Below, one piece after another: positions 5,586 to 13,485 of a DNA stretch of 14,071 nt. A model generated the notes under the pieces. That model made no database searches. It was not told where the DNA came from and saw nothing but the letters and a program-made list of their open reading frames with translations. The translations under genes and the position numbers were made by a program. How positions within the stretch are numbered: position 1 is the stretch's first letter; every line of letters begins with the position of its first letter. The stretch lies in NCBI GenBank assembly GCA_023416315.1, contig JAEZIA010000138.1, forward strand, positions 1-14,071, written 5' to 3'. The stretch is from Actinomycetes bacterium. Its GTDB lineage: Bacteria > Actinomycetota > Actinomycetes > Mycobacteriales > Mycobacteriaceae.

Positions 5586-6398
5586 TCAGACGCTCAACGT
5601 CGGCATCGCCCCGGGCCTGCTGAAGTCGATCTGCGCCGCCGGGTTGGCGATCGCGGTGACCAGACCTGTCCCGAACGGGCCGGCATCGTCGAACAGCGTC
5701 CCACTGCCGACCGAGACCCCGTCGGCGACCCAATGCGAATCACCTTGGACACCAATGTGTTCGGACTGCGGCAGCCGAGACAGTGCGACGGTCAGATCGC
5801 CGTTGATGTAACCGATGCCCTTGGTGCCGAGGTTGCTGACCAGGCTGGTGGCTTCGGCGACGACGACGGTGCGAACGAACGGTGTGATCGGGTGACCGGC
5901 GACGACGTCGATCGGGCTGTGATACACCCGCTTGCGCGAGGTGTTCTGGTGCGCGCCTCCGTCGGCGACCCAGCCGACCTCGTCGCTACCGATGAAGAAC
6001 GCGTGCTGCTCGCCGTTCGGTGGCGGCGCGAATTCGGCCGAGGCGAACCATTCCTCGCCGGGCGGCGGCTCTGAGAGCCGGTACTGCACCATGGTCGCGC
6101 GGGCGACGATCGCCTCACCCTGGATGACGTCGCACTCGGAGTTGCGAATCCGGCGACCGTCACGCACCAACCGCACCCGGACCGTCGTCGGCACCCGGCG
6201 GGCCGCCTTGAACAGGTCGACAGTGAGTCGACCCGGCAGAAACTCCGGCAGTCCGAACCTCTGCTCGAGGTTGAACGCGGCCAGGCTGACGACGGCCGGT
6301 CCATTCAGCATGTCGTCGCCCCAGCGGCTTCTGGCGTTCTCCGTCGGATGGAAGATGCCGTCGGCATCGGCAATGAAATGCGCCGGTCGGGTGCCCAT
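5586..6398 (-). CDS. Acyl-CoA thioesterase-like double-hotdog protein
   Basis: 270 residues without signal or membrane segments. The layout is that of TesB-like double-hotdog acyl-CoA thioesterases of actinobacteria: first hotdog about 15-110 with a W-G-D-D-M-L-N-G-P turn (26-34), PGRLTVDLFKAARRVPTT (55-72) and IVARATMVQYRLS (97-109); second hotdog about 140-262 with GYINGDLTVALSRLP (196-210) and GTLFDDAGPFGTG (233-245). The family hydrolyses fatty acyl-CoA; specific catalytic residues could not be assigned with certainty by eye. The ATG at 6398 has AGGA 7 nt upstream. It is divergent from the MFS gene with only 66 bp between starts, so shared control is possible, and convergent with the peptidase, leaving no room for a separate terminator. 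Confidence 0.85.
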   Translation of the reverse strand: MGTRPAHFIADADGIFHPTENARSRWGDDMLNGPAVVSLAAFNLEQRFGLPEFLPGRLTVDLFKAARRVPTTVRVRLVRDGRRIRNSECDVIQGEAIVARATMVQYRLSEPPPGEEWFASAEFAPPPNGEQHAFFIGSDEVGWVADGGAHQNTSRKRVYHSPIDVVAGHPITPFVRTVVVAEATSLVSNLGTKGIGYINGDLTVALSRLPQSEHIGVQGDSHWVADGVSVGSGTLFDDAGPFGTGLVTAIANPAAQIDFSRPGAMPTLSV

Positions 6399-6451
6399 CC
6401 GGGCATCCTCGCACAGCCCCCTCCGGTGCTCGGCACTCGGTGCTTAGCCGA

Positions 6452-6467
6452 CATAATCAACTGCGTG
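6452..6467 (+). promoter_or_regulatory. Candidate -10 element giving a leaderless MFS transcript
   Basis: CATAAT at 6452-6457 differs from TATAAT by one base and ends 7 nt before the GTG at 6465, exactly where transcription would begin on the first base of the start codon. There is no ribosome binding site before the GTG and no clear -35 box, both common for leaderless mycobacterial genes. Confidence 0.55.
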
Positions 6468-7919
6468 CCACTTGAGACCGCCCGCGCCGACACCGGGTAT
6501 CCCCGGCCGGGGCTGCTCGTGGCCACGCTGAGCGTTGTCGCCCTGACGGTGGCGGTGTTGCAGACCAGCGTGGTGCCGGTACTGGGCGTGATGGCGCGAC
6601 AACTCCACGCCTCCCCCGTCGACGTCAGTTGGGCGGTGACGGCCAACCTGCTGGCCGCGGCGGCCACCACCCCGCTCATCGGTCGGCTGGCCGACCTCTA
6701 CAGCAAGAAGCGGGTGCTGCTGGCGGTGCTGGTGGTCATGCTCGCCGGCTCCCTGCTGGCCGCCCTGACCTCGTCACTCCCGTTGCTGATCACCGCACGG
6801 GTGCTGCAGGGCGCGTCGTATTCGCTCTACCCGATCGGGGTGTCGATCCTGCGCGACGAGTTGCCTGCCGACCGTTTGATGCGGGCGATGGCCGTGCTGT
6901 CCGGTTCGCTCGGCTTCGGCGGCGGGATGGGGCTGGTGGTCACCGGTCTGTTGATGCGAGGGGACGCCGGGTATCACCGGGTGTTCTGGTTGACGACGGT
7001 GTTCACCGTGCTGGTGATCGTCGCGGTGCTGCTGGTACTCCCGACTCGTTCCAGGAGTTCCACCGGAACGATCGACTGGGGCGGCGCGGCCGGGCTGGCG
7101 CTGGGTCTGTCCGCGGTGCTGCTGGCGATCACCCAGGGCCACGGCTGGGGCTGGGTCTCGGCGCGCACGATGGGCTGCCTGGGCGCCGGGGTGGCGGTGC
7201 TGGTCGCCTGGTGGTGGTGGGAGCGCCGAACCACCCACCCGCTGGTGTCGACCGCGATGCTGTCGCGGCGGCCGATCCTGTTGACCAATCTCGCGACGGT
7301 CCTCGTCGGGATGGGCCTGTACTTCGTGTTCCTCGGCATGACCGATTTCGTCCAGGCACCGGTGGCCAGCGGTTACGGCTTCGGGGCGACAGTGCTCGGA
7401 GCCAGCGTCCTGTTCCTGTTGCCCGGCGCCCTTGCCGGTTTCCTGACCGCGGTGGGCAGCGGTCGCTACATCGACCGGTTCGGGGCCCGTGCGGTGCTGA
7501 TGGTCGGCGCGGCCACCGGAGTCGTCGGCTTCGTGCTCTTGGCCGTTCTGCACGATCAGCCGTGGCAGGTGATCATGGCCGGTGTGCTGGCCAACGCCTA
7601 CATCAGTCTGGCCTACGGCGCCCTGCCCGCGCTGGTGGTGCGCGAGGTCGAGGCGGGCGAGACCGGCGTCGCGACGAGCATGAACGCGATCGCGCGTACC
7701 GTCGGCTCCTCGGTTGCCGCGGCGATCGTCGCGGTCCTGCTGGGCCGATCCGACCACGGCCACATTCCGGAGAGCAGCTTCACGATCATCTTCGCCCTCG
7801 GCGCGATCACCGCAGTCGCCGCGATGGTGCTGATCGCCGTCACCCGGGCGCGGCTGCGTCCCATCGACTCCATCGACAACGTCACCGACTCCCGCGCGAT
7901 GAACCACGAGTGGGGCTGA
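6465..7919 (+). CDS. MFS transporter, DHA2-like 14-helix drug exporter
   Basis: 484 residues with about fourteen hydrophobic helices, the DHA2 (EmrB/QacA) layout of proton-driven exporters in the cytoplasmic membrane. Motif A between helices 2 and 3 reads GRLADLYSKKRVLL, followed by the helix 4 sequence ARVLQGASYSLYPIGVSILRD; a second motif-A-like GRYIDRFGARAVL lies between helices 10 and 11. Substrates of this family are usually drugs, dyes or lipophilic metabolites and cannot be told here. The GTG at 6465 is chosen because a longer frame to 6348 overlaps the divergent thioesterase gene and a good -10 box lies 7 nt upstream. It is followed after 97 bp by a MarR gene in the same direction, a usual pump/regulator arrangement. 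Confidence 0.93.
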   Translation: MPLETARADTGYPRPGLLVATLSVVALTVAVLQTSVVPVLGVMARQLHASPVDVSWAVTANLLAAAATTPLIGRLADLYSKKRVLLAVLVVMLAGSLLAALTSSLPLLITARVLQGASYSLYPIGVSILRDELPADRLMRAMAVLSGSLGFGGGMGLVVTGLLMRGDAGYHRVFWLTTVFTVLVIVAVLLVLPTRSRSSTGTIDWGGAAGLALGLSAVLLAITQGHGWGWVSARTMGCLGAGVAVLVAWWWWERRTTHPLVSTAMLSRRPILLTNLATVLVGMGLYFVFLGMTDFVQAPVASGYGFGATVLGASVLFLLPGALAGFLTAVGSGRYIDRFGARAVLMVGAATGVVGFVLLAVLHDQPWQVIMAGVLANAYISLAYGALPALVVREVEAGETGVATSMNAIARTVGSSVAAAIVAVLLGRSDHGHIPESSFTIIFALGAITAVAAMVLIAVTRARLRPIDSIDNVTDSRAMNHEWG

Positions 7920-7933
7920 GCGCTACCCCGGTT

Positions 7934-7960
7934 GGACCGAACGGGTCGACGGTGCGGTCC
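7934..7960. promoter_or_regulatory. 6-bp inverted repeat between MFS and MarR genes
   Basis: Arms GGACCG (7934-7939) and CGGTCC (7955-7960) flank a 15-nt centre, starting 15 nt after the MFS stop. It could be a weak mRNA 3' hairpin or part of a MarR site ahead of its own gene. In GC-rich DNA repeats of this size arise by chance, so confidence is low. Confidence 0.2.
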
Positions 7961-8016
7961 TGTCTGGCATTCGACGACATCCACCCTGCCCTGCGGCCGC
8001 CGGGCTGGTATCAACG

Positions 8017-8508
8017 ATGAGGACCCTCAATACGAACGGACGCGCAGTGACGTCTTCGCCGAAGGACGAGTCACTCGACTCGATCAGCCGCACGCTGGCT
8101 CAAATCGTGCGCCTGACCAGCAGCCGCTCCCTGTTCACCCGTGACGCCAACGCGGCCGGTGTGGTGTTGACCCAACCGGCCTACGCGCTGTTGCGAGTGC
8201 TGATCGACAACGGCCCACTCGCGATGGGTGCACTGGCTCGGGGCGCGCACATGGATGTCGGCATGGCCACCCGCCAGGTCACCTCCCTGGTCGACGCGGG
8301 TCTGGTGACCCGGAAGGCGGACCCGGTCGACGCGCGGGTCGCGCTCGTCACGGTGACCCCGCACGGGCGACGCGTCGCCGGCAAACTCCTCGACGTCCGG
8401 ATCGGCTACCTGCAGCGGGCGTTGTCCGGCTGGACGCCGGACGAACTCGACGAGTTCAACACGTTCTTGATTCGGTTCGTCGCCGACGTGCGTCGCCGCC
8501 CCGAATAA
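8017..8508 (+). CDS. MarR-family transcriptional regulator
   Basis: 163 residues forming a winged helix-turn-helix typical of MarR proteins: dimerisation helix about 18-42, VVLTQPAYALLRVLIDNGPLAMGAL (49-73), recognition helix around MDVGMATRQVTSLVDAGLV (79-97), then the wing TRKADPVDARVALVTVTPHG (98-117) with the family D-x-R pair Asp105 and Arg107, and C-terminal dimerisation helices. MarR proteins usually repress an adjacent pump and release DNA on binding an aromatic or lipophilic ligand, so the MFS gene 97 bp upstream is the likely target. The ATG at 8017 lacks a ribosome binding site; a GGTAT just upstream may be a -10 for near-leaderless expression. GTG at 8047 is an alternative start that keeps all domains. 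Its stop is 3 nt from the end of convergent lhgO. Confidence 0.92.
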   Translation: MRTLNTNGRAVTSSPKDESLDSISRTLAQIVRLTSSRSLFTRDANAAGVVLTQPAYALLRVLIDNGPLAMGALARGAHMDVGMATRQVTSLVDAGLVTRKADPVDARVALVTVTPHGRRVAGKLLDVRIGYLQRALSGWTPDELDEFNTFLIRFVADVRRRPE

Positions 8509-8511
8509 TGA

Positions 8512-9705
8512 TCAGCCGCTGACCCGGTCGACCAGTTCGCGCGCCAGCGCGAACGCCGAGGTGGCCGCCGGCGACGGCGCGTTGCGCACATGGGAGATGT
8601 GGCCGTCCCGGGAGATCACGAAATCGTCGACGAGCGTGCCATCCCGACCGACGGCCTGCGCTCGCACCCCTGCGTGCGAGCTGCCGTCCAGATCGGCCGG
8701 CGTGAGCCCCGGCAGGTAGCGGGCGGCGGCGGTGACGAAAGCCCGGCGGCTGGCCGCCATCCGGATCTCGTCGAGACCCACCCGCCAGTACCGTCGGGCG
8801 ACCCGCCAGGTCCCCGGCCAGGTCAGAGTTTCCCAGGTGTCCCGAACACGCAGGCGCCGCAACGAGTATGCGTCGCGGGCACCCACCATCATCGCGGTCG
8901 GACCGAGCGTCACGTCCCCGGTGATGTGCTTGGTGATGTGCACGCCCAGGAACGGAAGCTCGGGGTTGGGCACCGGATAGATCATCCCGTTCAGCCGCGG
9001 CGACTCCGTCGGGGTGAGCCCGAGGTAGGCACCACGGAACGGCACGATCTGCGGATCGCGCGGCGCCCCGGCGCGACGGGCGAGCCGGTCGGCCCACAGC
9101 CCGGCGCATGCGATCACGGTGGCGGCGTGCAGCGGACCCGCCTCGGTGTGAACAACAGGGTCGTCGGCACCCTCGATCGCGCTGACCGCCGTGCCGAACC
9201 GAACCGTGACACCGGCCGCAGTCAACTCCGCGACAAGAGCCCTTGCCACCGCCGGATAGTCGACGATCCCGGTGTTGGGGGCATGAAGTGCTTGCAGGCC
9301 AACGGCATTGGGCTCGATATCGGCGATCTCATCGGCGCCGATCCTGCGCAGGCCCGGAACGGCGTTGGCGATCCCACGGGCCTCCAGGTCGTCGAGCCGG
9401 CCCAGTTCGTCGGGTGACACAGCGACGATCAGCTTGCCGCAGCGTTCGTGTCGGATCGCGTTGTGTTCGCAGTACTCGTACATCAGCCGCGCACCTTCGA
9501 CACACAGCCGGGCCTTCAACGACCCGGGCTGGTAGTAGATGCCGCCGTGGATCACTCCCGAGTTGTGGCCGGTCTGATGCTGAGCCGGTGCGGGCTCACG
9601 TTCCAGTACGGCCACCGAATCCTGGGGCCTGCGCGACATCCACTCTCTGGCCACGGCCAGCCCGACGATGCCCGCACCGACGACCACGAGGTCATACGCC
9701 GGCAT
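8512..9705 (-). CDS. lhgO: L-2-hydroxyglutarate oxidase/dehydrogenase (FAD)
   Basis: 397 residues, very close to E. coli LhgO (YgaF) in family signatures. An N-terminal FAD-binding fold shows VVVGAGIVGLAVA (7-19) with the ribose-binding Glu in VLERE, then the diagnostic TGHNSGVIHGGIYYQPGSLK (45-64), later FRGAYLGL, PFLGVHITK, GVRAQAV and NAPSPAATSA. The enzyme oxidises L-2-hydroxyglutarate, a side product of 2-oxoglutarate-reducing enzymes, to 2-oxoglutarate, passing electrons to FAD and on to the respiratory chain at the membrane. The ATG at 9705 lies 14 bp inside the upstream channel gene, with GAGGA about 6 nt before it, so translation is probably coupled. Placement behind a cyclase-like receptor and a channel is unusual. 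Convergent with the MarR gene, 3 nt apart. Confidence 0.95.
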   Translation of the reverse strand: MPAYDLVVVGAGIVGLAVAREWMSRRPQDSVAVLEREPAPAQHQTGHNSGVIHGGIYYQPGSLKARLCVEGARLMYEYCEHNAIRHERCGKLIVAVSPDELGRLDDLEARGIANAVPGLRRIGADEIADIEPNAVGLQALHAPNTGIVDYPAVARALVAELTAAGVTVRFGTAVSAIEGADDPVVHTEAGPLHAATVIACAGLWADRLARRAGAPRDPQIVPFRGAYLGLTPTESPRLNGMIYPVPNPELPFLGVHITKHITGDVTLGPTAMMVGARDAYSLRRLRVRDTWETLTWPGTWRVARRYWRVGLDEIRMAASRRAFVTAAARYLPGLTPADLDGSSHAGVRAQAVGRDGTLVDDFVISRDGHISHVRNAPSPAATSAFALARELVDRVSG

Positions 9706-11110
9706 CGCCGTCCTCGGTCGGCGCCACCGCGCGAAGCGCATGTGCCCGACGTTGTTCGATCGTCCTGCCGAATTCTTGGAGGAGCAGCGGATTTTCGCCG
9801 ACGATCTGCTCCACCTGCTCGCGGCCGACGTAGAGCACGGTGACCTCGCCGACCGCATAGGACCAGCCGATCGCCGGCTGGCGGGTCAGCGTGGTCTGCC
9901 CCAGGAACGAACCGCGCTCGAGACTTCCGACGACCACCTCGGCGCCATCCTCACCGGCGGCGGTCAGCCGCACCTCACCGGACGCGATGAACTTGATGCC
10001 GGTCGGCACCTCGCCGGACCGCTGGATCAGTTCGCCGTCGCCGTAACGCTCCAGTTTGGCATGCTCGACCAGCCGCGCCTGTTCGTCGCGATCGAGCCGC
10101 AATATCGGGGCGGCCACCGCGCGAACGGCCCCGGCGACCCGGTCGGCGGTGGAGAACTGATCCTCGGCGTCATCCAGGTGCAGGCCCGCCCGGCGGGCCG
10201 AGTACCAAATCCAGCGCAGGAATGTCGCCTTGGCCTTGCCGTCGTCGGCAGGCGTACGCAGCGGGATCGTGGTCTGATACTCGTTGGCGCCCAACGGAAC
10301 CGCAGACGGGCTCCGGTCCGGATTGCACTGTGGGAGCTCCGCGGCCACCCGGACCAACATCGCGCACACCTCGTCCGGGGCGTCGTCAACCGCGAAGACA
10401 CTGGTGACTGTCATTGTGTGCTTGCCGGGCGGCCGGCTCAGATTGGTGAACGATGCTCCGGCAAGCACCGAGTTGGGCGTGATCTGCAGACCGGTGCTGG
10501 TCTCTAGATGCACCGCCCGCCAATTGACTTCCAGGACCCTGCCTTTGGCGGCGGGGGTGTCCAGCCAGTCCCCGATCTTGAACGGCTGCTCGAAGAGCAT
10601 CAGCAGCCCGGAGATGATCTGGCCGACCGAGTTCTGCAGTGTCAGACCGACCACGATGGAGGTGATGCCGAGCGCGGTGAACAGGCCCCTGACGTTGGCG
10701 CCCCAGATGTAGGCGAAGATCATCGCAACGCCGATCGCGATCAGAAGAAAGCGGGCGACATCGACGAAGATCCCGGGAATCCGCTTGCGCCAACTGCCAT
10801 CCGGTGCACCCTGGAACAACGCGGCGTTGACTCCGGACAGCAGCAGCACGAGAACGACGAACGCGACCAGCGTGCCGATCATCCGCACCGGGGTGGACCC
10901 GGCGGGCACCCGGCTGGCCTCGACCATCAGCAGGAGCAGCGCCCCCAACGGCAGCAGGTAGTTACGGAGCAGGCTCACCGGTTTGGCCAGGACGCTGTTC
11001 CTGCGGCGCAGCGCGTGCTGCCATTCGGTCAGGATCACCAACCCCAGCGGGAAACCGATGGCGATGCCGACGGCCCAGTAGAACCAGGCGGAGGTGAAGA
11101 TGTCGGTCAC
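9692..11110 (-). CDS. MscS-type channel with C-terminal cNMP-binding-like domain (Rv2434c type)
   Basis: 472 residues. Membrane helices lie at about 9-29, 51-66, 76-97 and 117-137, followed by the pore-lining helix and MscS signature (143-183, including GITSIVVGLTLQNS and FEQPFKIGDWL), then the beta domain (184-270). A CRP-like beta-barrel occupies about 336-440 (GDGELIQRSGEVPTG, FIASGEVRL, LERGSFLGQTTL). MscS channels open on membrane tension; cNMP-gated relatives exist. Here the phosphate cassette is degenerate: G-Q at 404-405 instead of G-E, and no Arg where CRP has Arg82, so cAMP binding is doubtful. The GTG at 11110 overlaps the cyclase stop (GTGA) and has GGAGGAG 5 nt upstream. The gene order matches what I recall for Rv2435c-Rv2434c of M. 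tuberculosis. Confidence 0.93.
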   Translation of the reverse strand: MTDIFTSAWFYWAVGIAIGFPLGLVILTEWQHALRRRNSVLAKPVSLLRNYLLPLGALLLLMVEASRVPAGSTPVRMIGTLVAFVVLVLLLSGVNAALFQGAPDGSWRKRIPGIFVDVARFLLIAIGVAMIFAYIWGANVRGLFTALGITSIVVGLTLQNSVGQIISGLLMLFEQPFKIGDWLDTPAAKGRVLEVNWRAVHLETSTGLQITPNSVLAGASFTNLSRPPGKHTMTVTSVFAVDDAPDEVCAMLVRVAAELPQCNPDRSPSAVPLGANEYQTTIPLRTPADDGKAKATFLRWIWYSARRAGLHLDDAEDQFSTADRVAGAVRAVAAPILRLDRDEQARLVEHAKLERYGDGELIQRSGEVPTGIKFIASGEVRLTAAGEDGAEVVVGSLERGSFLGQTTLTRQPAIGWSYAVGEVTVLYVGREQVEQIVGENPLLLQEFGRTIEQRRAHALRAVAPTEDGDAGV

Positions 11111-13311
11111 CGCTGCTCCTCCGACGCCTGCCAAATCGGTTGGGCTGCACCGTCGAGGATGACCGTCCCGGCTTCGGTGAAGGTCATGGTGTCCCGGAGC
11201 GCGTCATACACCCTGGAGGTGACGTAGACACCGGGCCGTGGCGAGCCGTCCTTGACCTGGTGGGCCAGATTCACCGCGTCGCCCCACATGTCGTAGACCA
11301 CCGACGGGCTGCCGACCAGACCGCTGCCCACGTCGCCGGTGTCGATGCCGGCCCGCAATCGCAATTCGATTCCCGCATCGGTGTTGAAGCGCTCGACGAT
11401 ACGCTCGCATTCGAGTGCGAAATCCACGGTCCGGCGGACGTTGTCGAGCCTCGGCACGCTCAGCCCACAACTGGCCAGGTATCCATTGCGCACGGTATGG
11501 ACCCGCTCCAGACCCAGATCGGCTGCCGCGGCGTCGATCTGGCGGATCAGTTCGTTGATCAGGGTCAGATACTCGCCAGGCGGCAAGTCGACCTGCAAGC
11601 GGTCCAGCCCGATGAGATCAGCGAAGATCACGGTGACGTCGCGGTGTTCACTTGCGATCGTCTCTTCACCCTGGCGGAAGCGTTCGACCACCGGATCGGG
11701 CATCAGCGATCGCAGCAGCTTGTCATTTTCCCGGCGCTGGGCGTTCAGCAAGTCGTCCTTGACCGTGAGGCTGCGGCTCATCTCGTTGAACGCCCGGGTC
11801 AGATCGCCGAGTTCGTCGCGGGTCTCCACGGGCACCGCTACCGAGTAGTCGCCGGCGGCAATGCGCTGCGCCCCGCGCTCCAGCCTGCGGATCGGACGCA
11901 CGAACACTTGGGCGAGGTACACCGCCAGCACGCAGACCAGAAAGATCATCCCCACCGTGCTGAGCACCATGATGCGGGTGAACGACGATTCGCGCGCGAA
12001 TGCCTCGGACGCGTTGACCTTGGCGATGATCGCCCACTGCAGCCCTGAATCATGCGCGGCCAGAGGCGCATACGACTGCAGCGCCCGGTCGCCCAGGTAA
12101 TCGTCGGAGACCAATGTTCCGGTCTCACCGCGCCGCGCGTTCACCGTGGCTTGCGACACGTCGGGCTGCACCAAGGTCGTGCCACCGAGTTGGATTGCCT
12201 TGTCCGCGATCTCGGCCGGAGTGCCCGCCGCGACCACCTGCTGCTTGTAGCGCTGCGGGTCCTCGATGAACAGCCGGGAGTCCGAACGCATGAGTCCGTC
12301 CGATCCGACCAGGAAGGTCTCCCCCGTCTTGCCGAGCCCGGCATCGGCCCATCGTTTGTCGAAGGTCATCAGCCGGTTGATCTTCGAGATCGGGAACTGC
12401 AGGGCCAGCACACCTTCGGTCCTACCGTTCGGAGCGATCGGTGCGACCATCCAGGCGGTGGGTTGCAGCGCAGCGGGCTGGTAGAACTCGAAATCGGTCA
12501 GTCCGACGTAGTCCACGGTGTTGGCCGACATCGCCTGCAGATACGCATCGTGCAACTTGGAACCGGCGTAGGGCCCGGTGACGATGTTGGTACCGAGGTC
12601 GACGCCCTTATATGCGCTGAACACCACATTGCCGCGGCCATCGAGTAGCAGCGCGTCTTGGAACTCGAAGCGGCTGACGATCTGCCGGAAAAAATCCTGG
12701 TATTTCGCGTTGGCCGCCGACCATGGGCTGCCGTCACGGGCGTCGCTCATCGCGACCGCCGCGTCCGGGGTGGTCAGCCGTGCGGTGTAGTTGGCCTGCA
12801 GGTAACGCTGGGCGTTCCCGGTCGGCAACAGCGCGGCGGCGTCGAGTTGGGTACCACTGCGCGCGCGGGTCTGCGCGATGAAGGTGTCGTAGTAGTCGAC
12901 GACGCCTTGCCATTGCGGTGGCGTGACCACGGCATCGGCCAATTGATCGAAGCCAGTGGTGAACGCCGCGAGTGCATCGGAGGTACTCGACCCGCGGCTG
13001 TAGATGATCAGTGAGTTCTTGAGGTCGGAGAACTCGTCCTCAAGGGCGCGCGACTGGGATTCGCGGATCTCGATCAGCCGGTCGAACACCGCCGTGCGCA
13101 GCGATGTTCGGCCCACCTGGAAGGCGATCGCACCCACTACCGCCGCGGCCAGCATGGTGCACAGCACCAGCATCAAGATCAATTTGGATTGGATGCTCAC
13201 CCTGGCCAGGAGCCGGTTGTGGCGGAACCGCTCCAGCGGCGTCGGCTTACGCGGGGCCGGAGGAGACGTCGACTCGGGTGTCGATGCGTCCTGATCTGCG
13301 ACTTCCGTCAA
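11107..13311 (-). CDS. Receptor-type class III cyclase homologue, probably catalytically degenerate (Rv2435c type)
   Basis: 734 residues from TTG at 13311. Order: Pro-rich cytoplasmic stub (1-37), helix 1 (44-67), a 370-residue extracytoplasmic region resembling a dCache sensor (about 70-440), helix 2 (448-471), HAMP (about 470-522), short coiled coil (about 520-545) and a class III cyclase domain (558-725). Of the six catalytic positions, the first metal Asp (Asp565 in FADLIGL), the second adenine-site Asp (Asp674 in YDMWGD) and the Asn (Asn681) remain; the Lys, second metal Asp and Arg are replaced by His605, Asn609 and Gln685. Adenylate cyclase activity is therefore unlikely. TTG at 13311 has AAGGGG 6 nt upstream; GTG at 13332 (741 residues) is the alternative and lacks a spaced site. 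The stop overlaps the channel GTG. Resembles Rv2435c (about 730 residues, from memory). Confidence 0.9.
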   Translation of the reverse strand: MTEVADQDASTPESTSPPAPRKPTPLERFRHNRLLARVSIQSKLILMLVLCTMLAAAVVGAIAFQVGRTSLRTAVFDRLIEIRESQSRALEDEFSDLKNSLIIYSRGSSTSDALAAFTTGFDQLADAVVTPPQWQGVVDYYDTFIAQTRARSGTQLDAAALLPTGNAQRYLQANYTARLTTPDAAVAMSDARDGSPWSAANAKYQDFFRQIVSRFEFQDALLLDGRGNVVFSAYKGVDLGTNIVTGPYAGSKLHDAYLQAMSANTVDYVGLTDFEFYQPAALQPTAWMVAPIAPNGRTEGVLALQFPISKINRLMTFDKRWADAGLGKTGETFLVGSDGLMRSDSRLFIEDPQRYKQQVVAAGTPAEIADKAIQLGGTTLVQPDVSQATVNARRGETGTLVSDDYLGDRALQSYAPLAAHDSGLQWAIIAKVNASEAFARESSFTRIMVLSTVGMIFLVCVLAVYLAQVFVRPIRRLERGAQRIAAGDYSVAVPVETRDELGDLTRAFNEMSRSLTVKDDLLNAQRRENDKLLRSLMPDPVVERFRQGEETIASEHRDVTVIFADLIGLDRLQVDLPPGEYLTLINELIRQIDAAAADLGLERVHTVRNGYLASCGLSVPRLDNVRRTVDFALECERIVERFNTDAGIELRLRAGIDTGDVGSGLVGSPSVVYDMWGDAVNLAHQVKDGSPRPGVYVTSRVYDALRDTMTFTEAGTVILDGAAQPIWQASEEQR

Positions 13312-13397
13312 TTGGCACCCCTTCGCGGTCACCCCGCAGGTGGGGACCCCGGGTGCAGACTAGCAGCACAATGTGATAAATGAGACTGGAGTGGCGT

Positions 13398-13407
13398 GTG
13401 ATATCAC
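13398..13407. promoter_or_regulatory. Palindrome GTGATATCAC in the cyclase/SRPBCC divergent gap
   Basis: A perfect 10-bp palindrome about midway in the 174-bp gap between the divergent cyclase and SRPBCC starts. It resembles two CRP half-sites placed 2 bp apart instead of 6, so it is not a standard CRP site. A second short repeat, CACGG (13438-13442) and CCGTG (13447-13451), lies nearer the SRPBCC gene. On the minus strand a TAGTCT hexamer near 13360 could be a -10 for the cyclase operon. All are weak. Confidence 0.3.
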
Positions 13408-13485
13408 GGGCGCGTTGGGCCTGGTGGATCGCCCCGTCACGGAATCCCGTGCGCTTCGCGCGTCACAGCGGATACCTTCCGTGCC

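Noticed and set aside
6629..8020. 463-codon plus-strand frame inside the MFS gene
   Set aside because: An out-of-frame shadow of the transporter with Arg/Gly-rich translation and no hydrophobic pattern.
8047..8049. GTG as the start of the MarR gene
   Set aside because: No better ribosome binding site than the ATG at 8017; kept only as an alternative in that entry.
13368..13407. TGTGA half-sites as a CRP (Rv3676-type) binding site
   Set aside because: The partner half-site is not at the required 6-bp spacing in either position.
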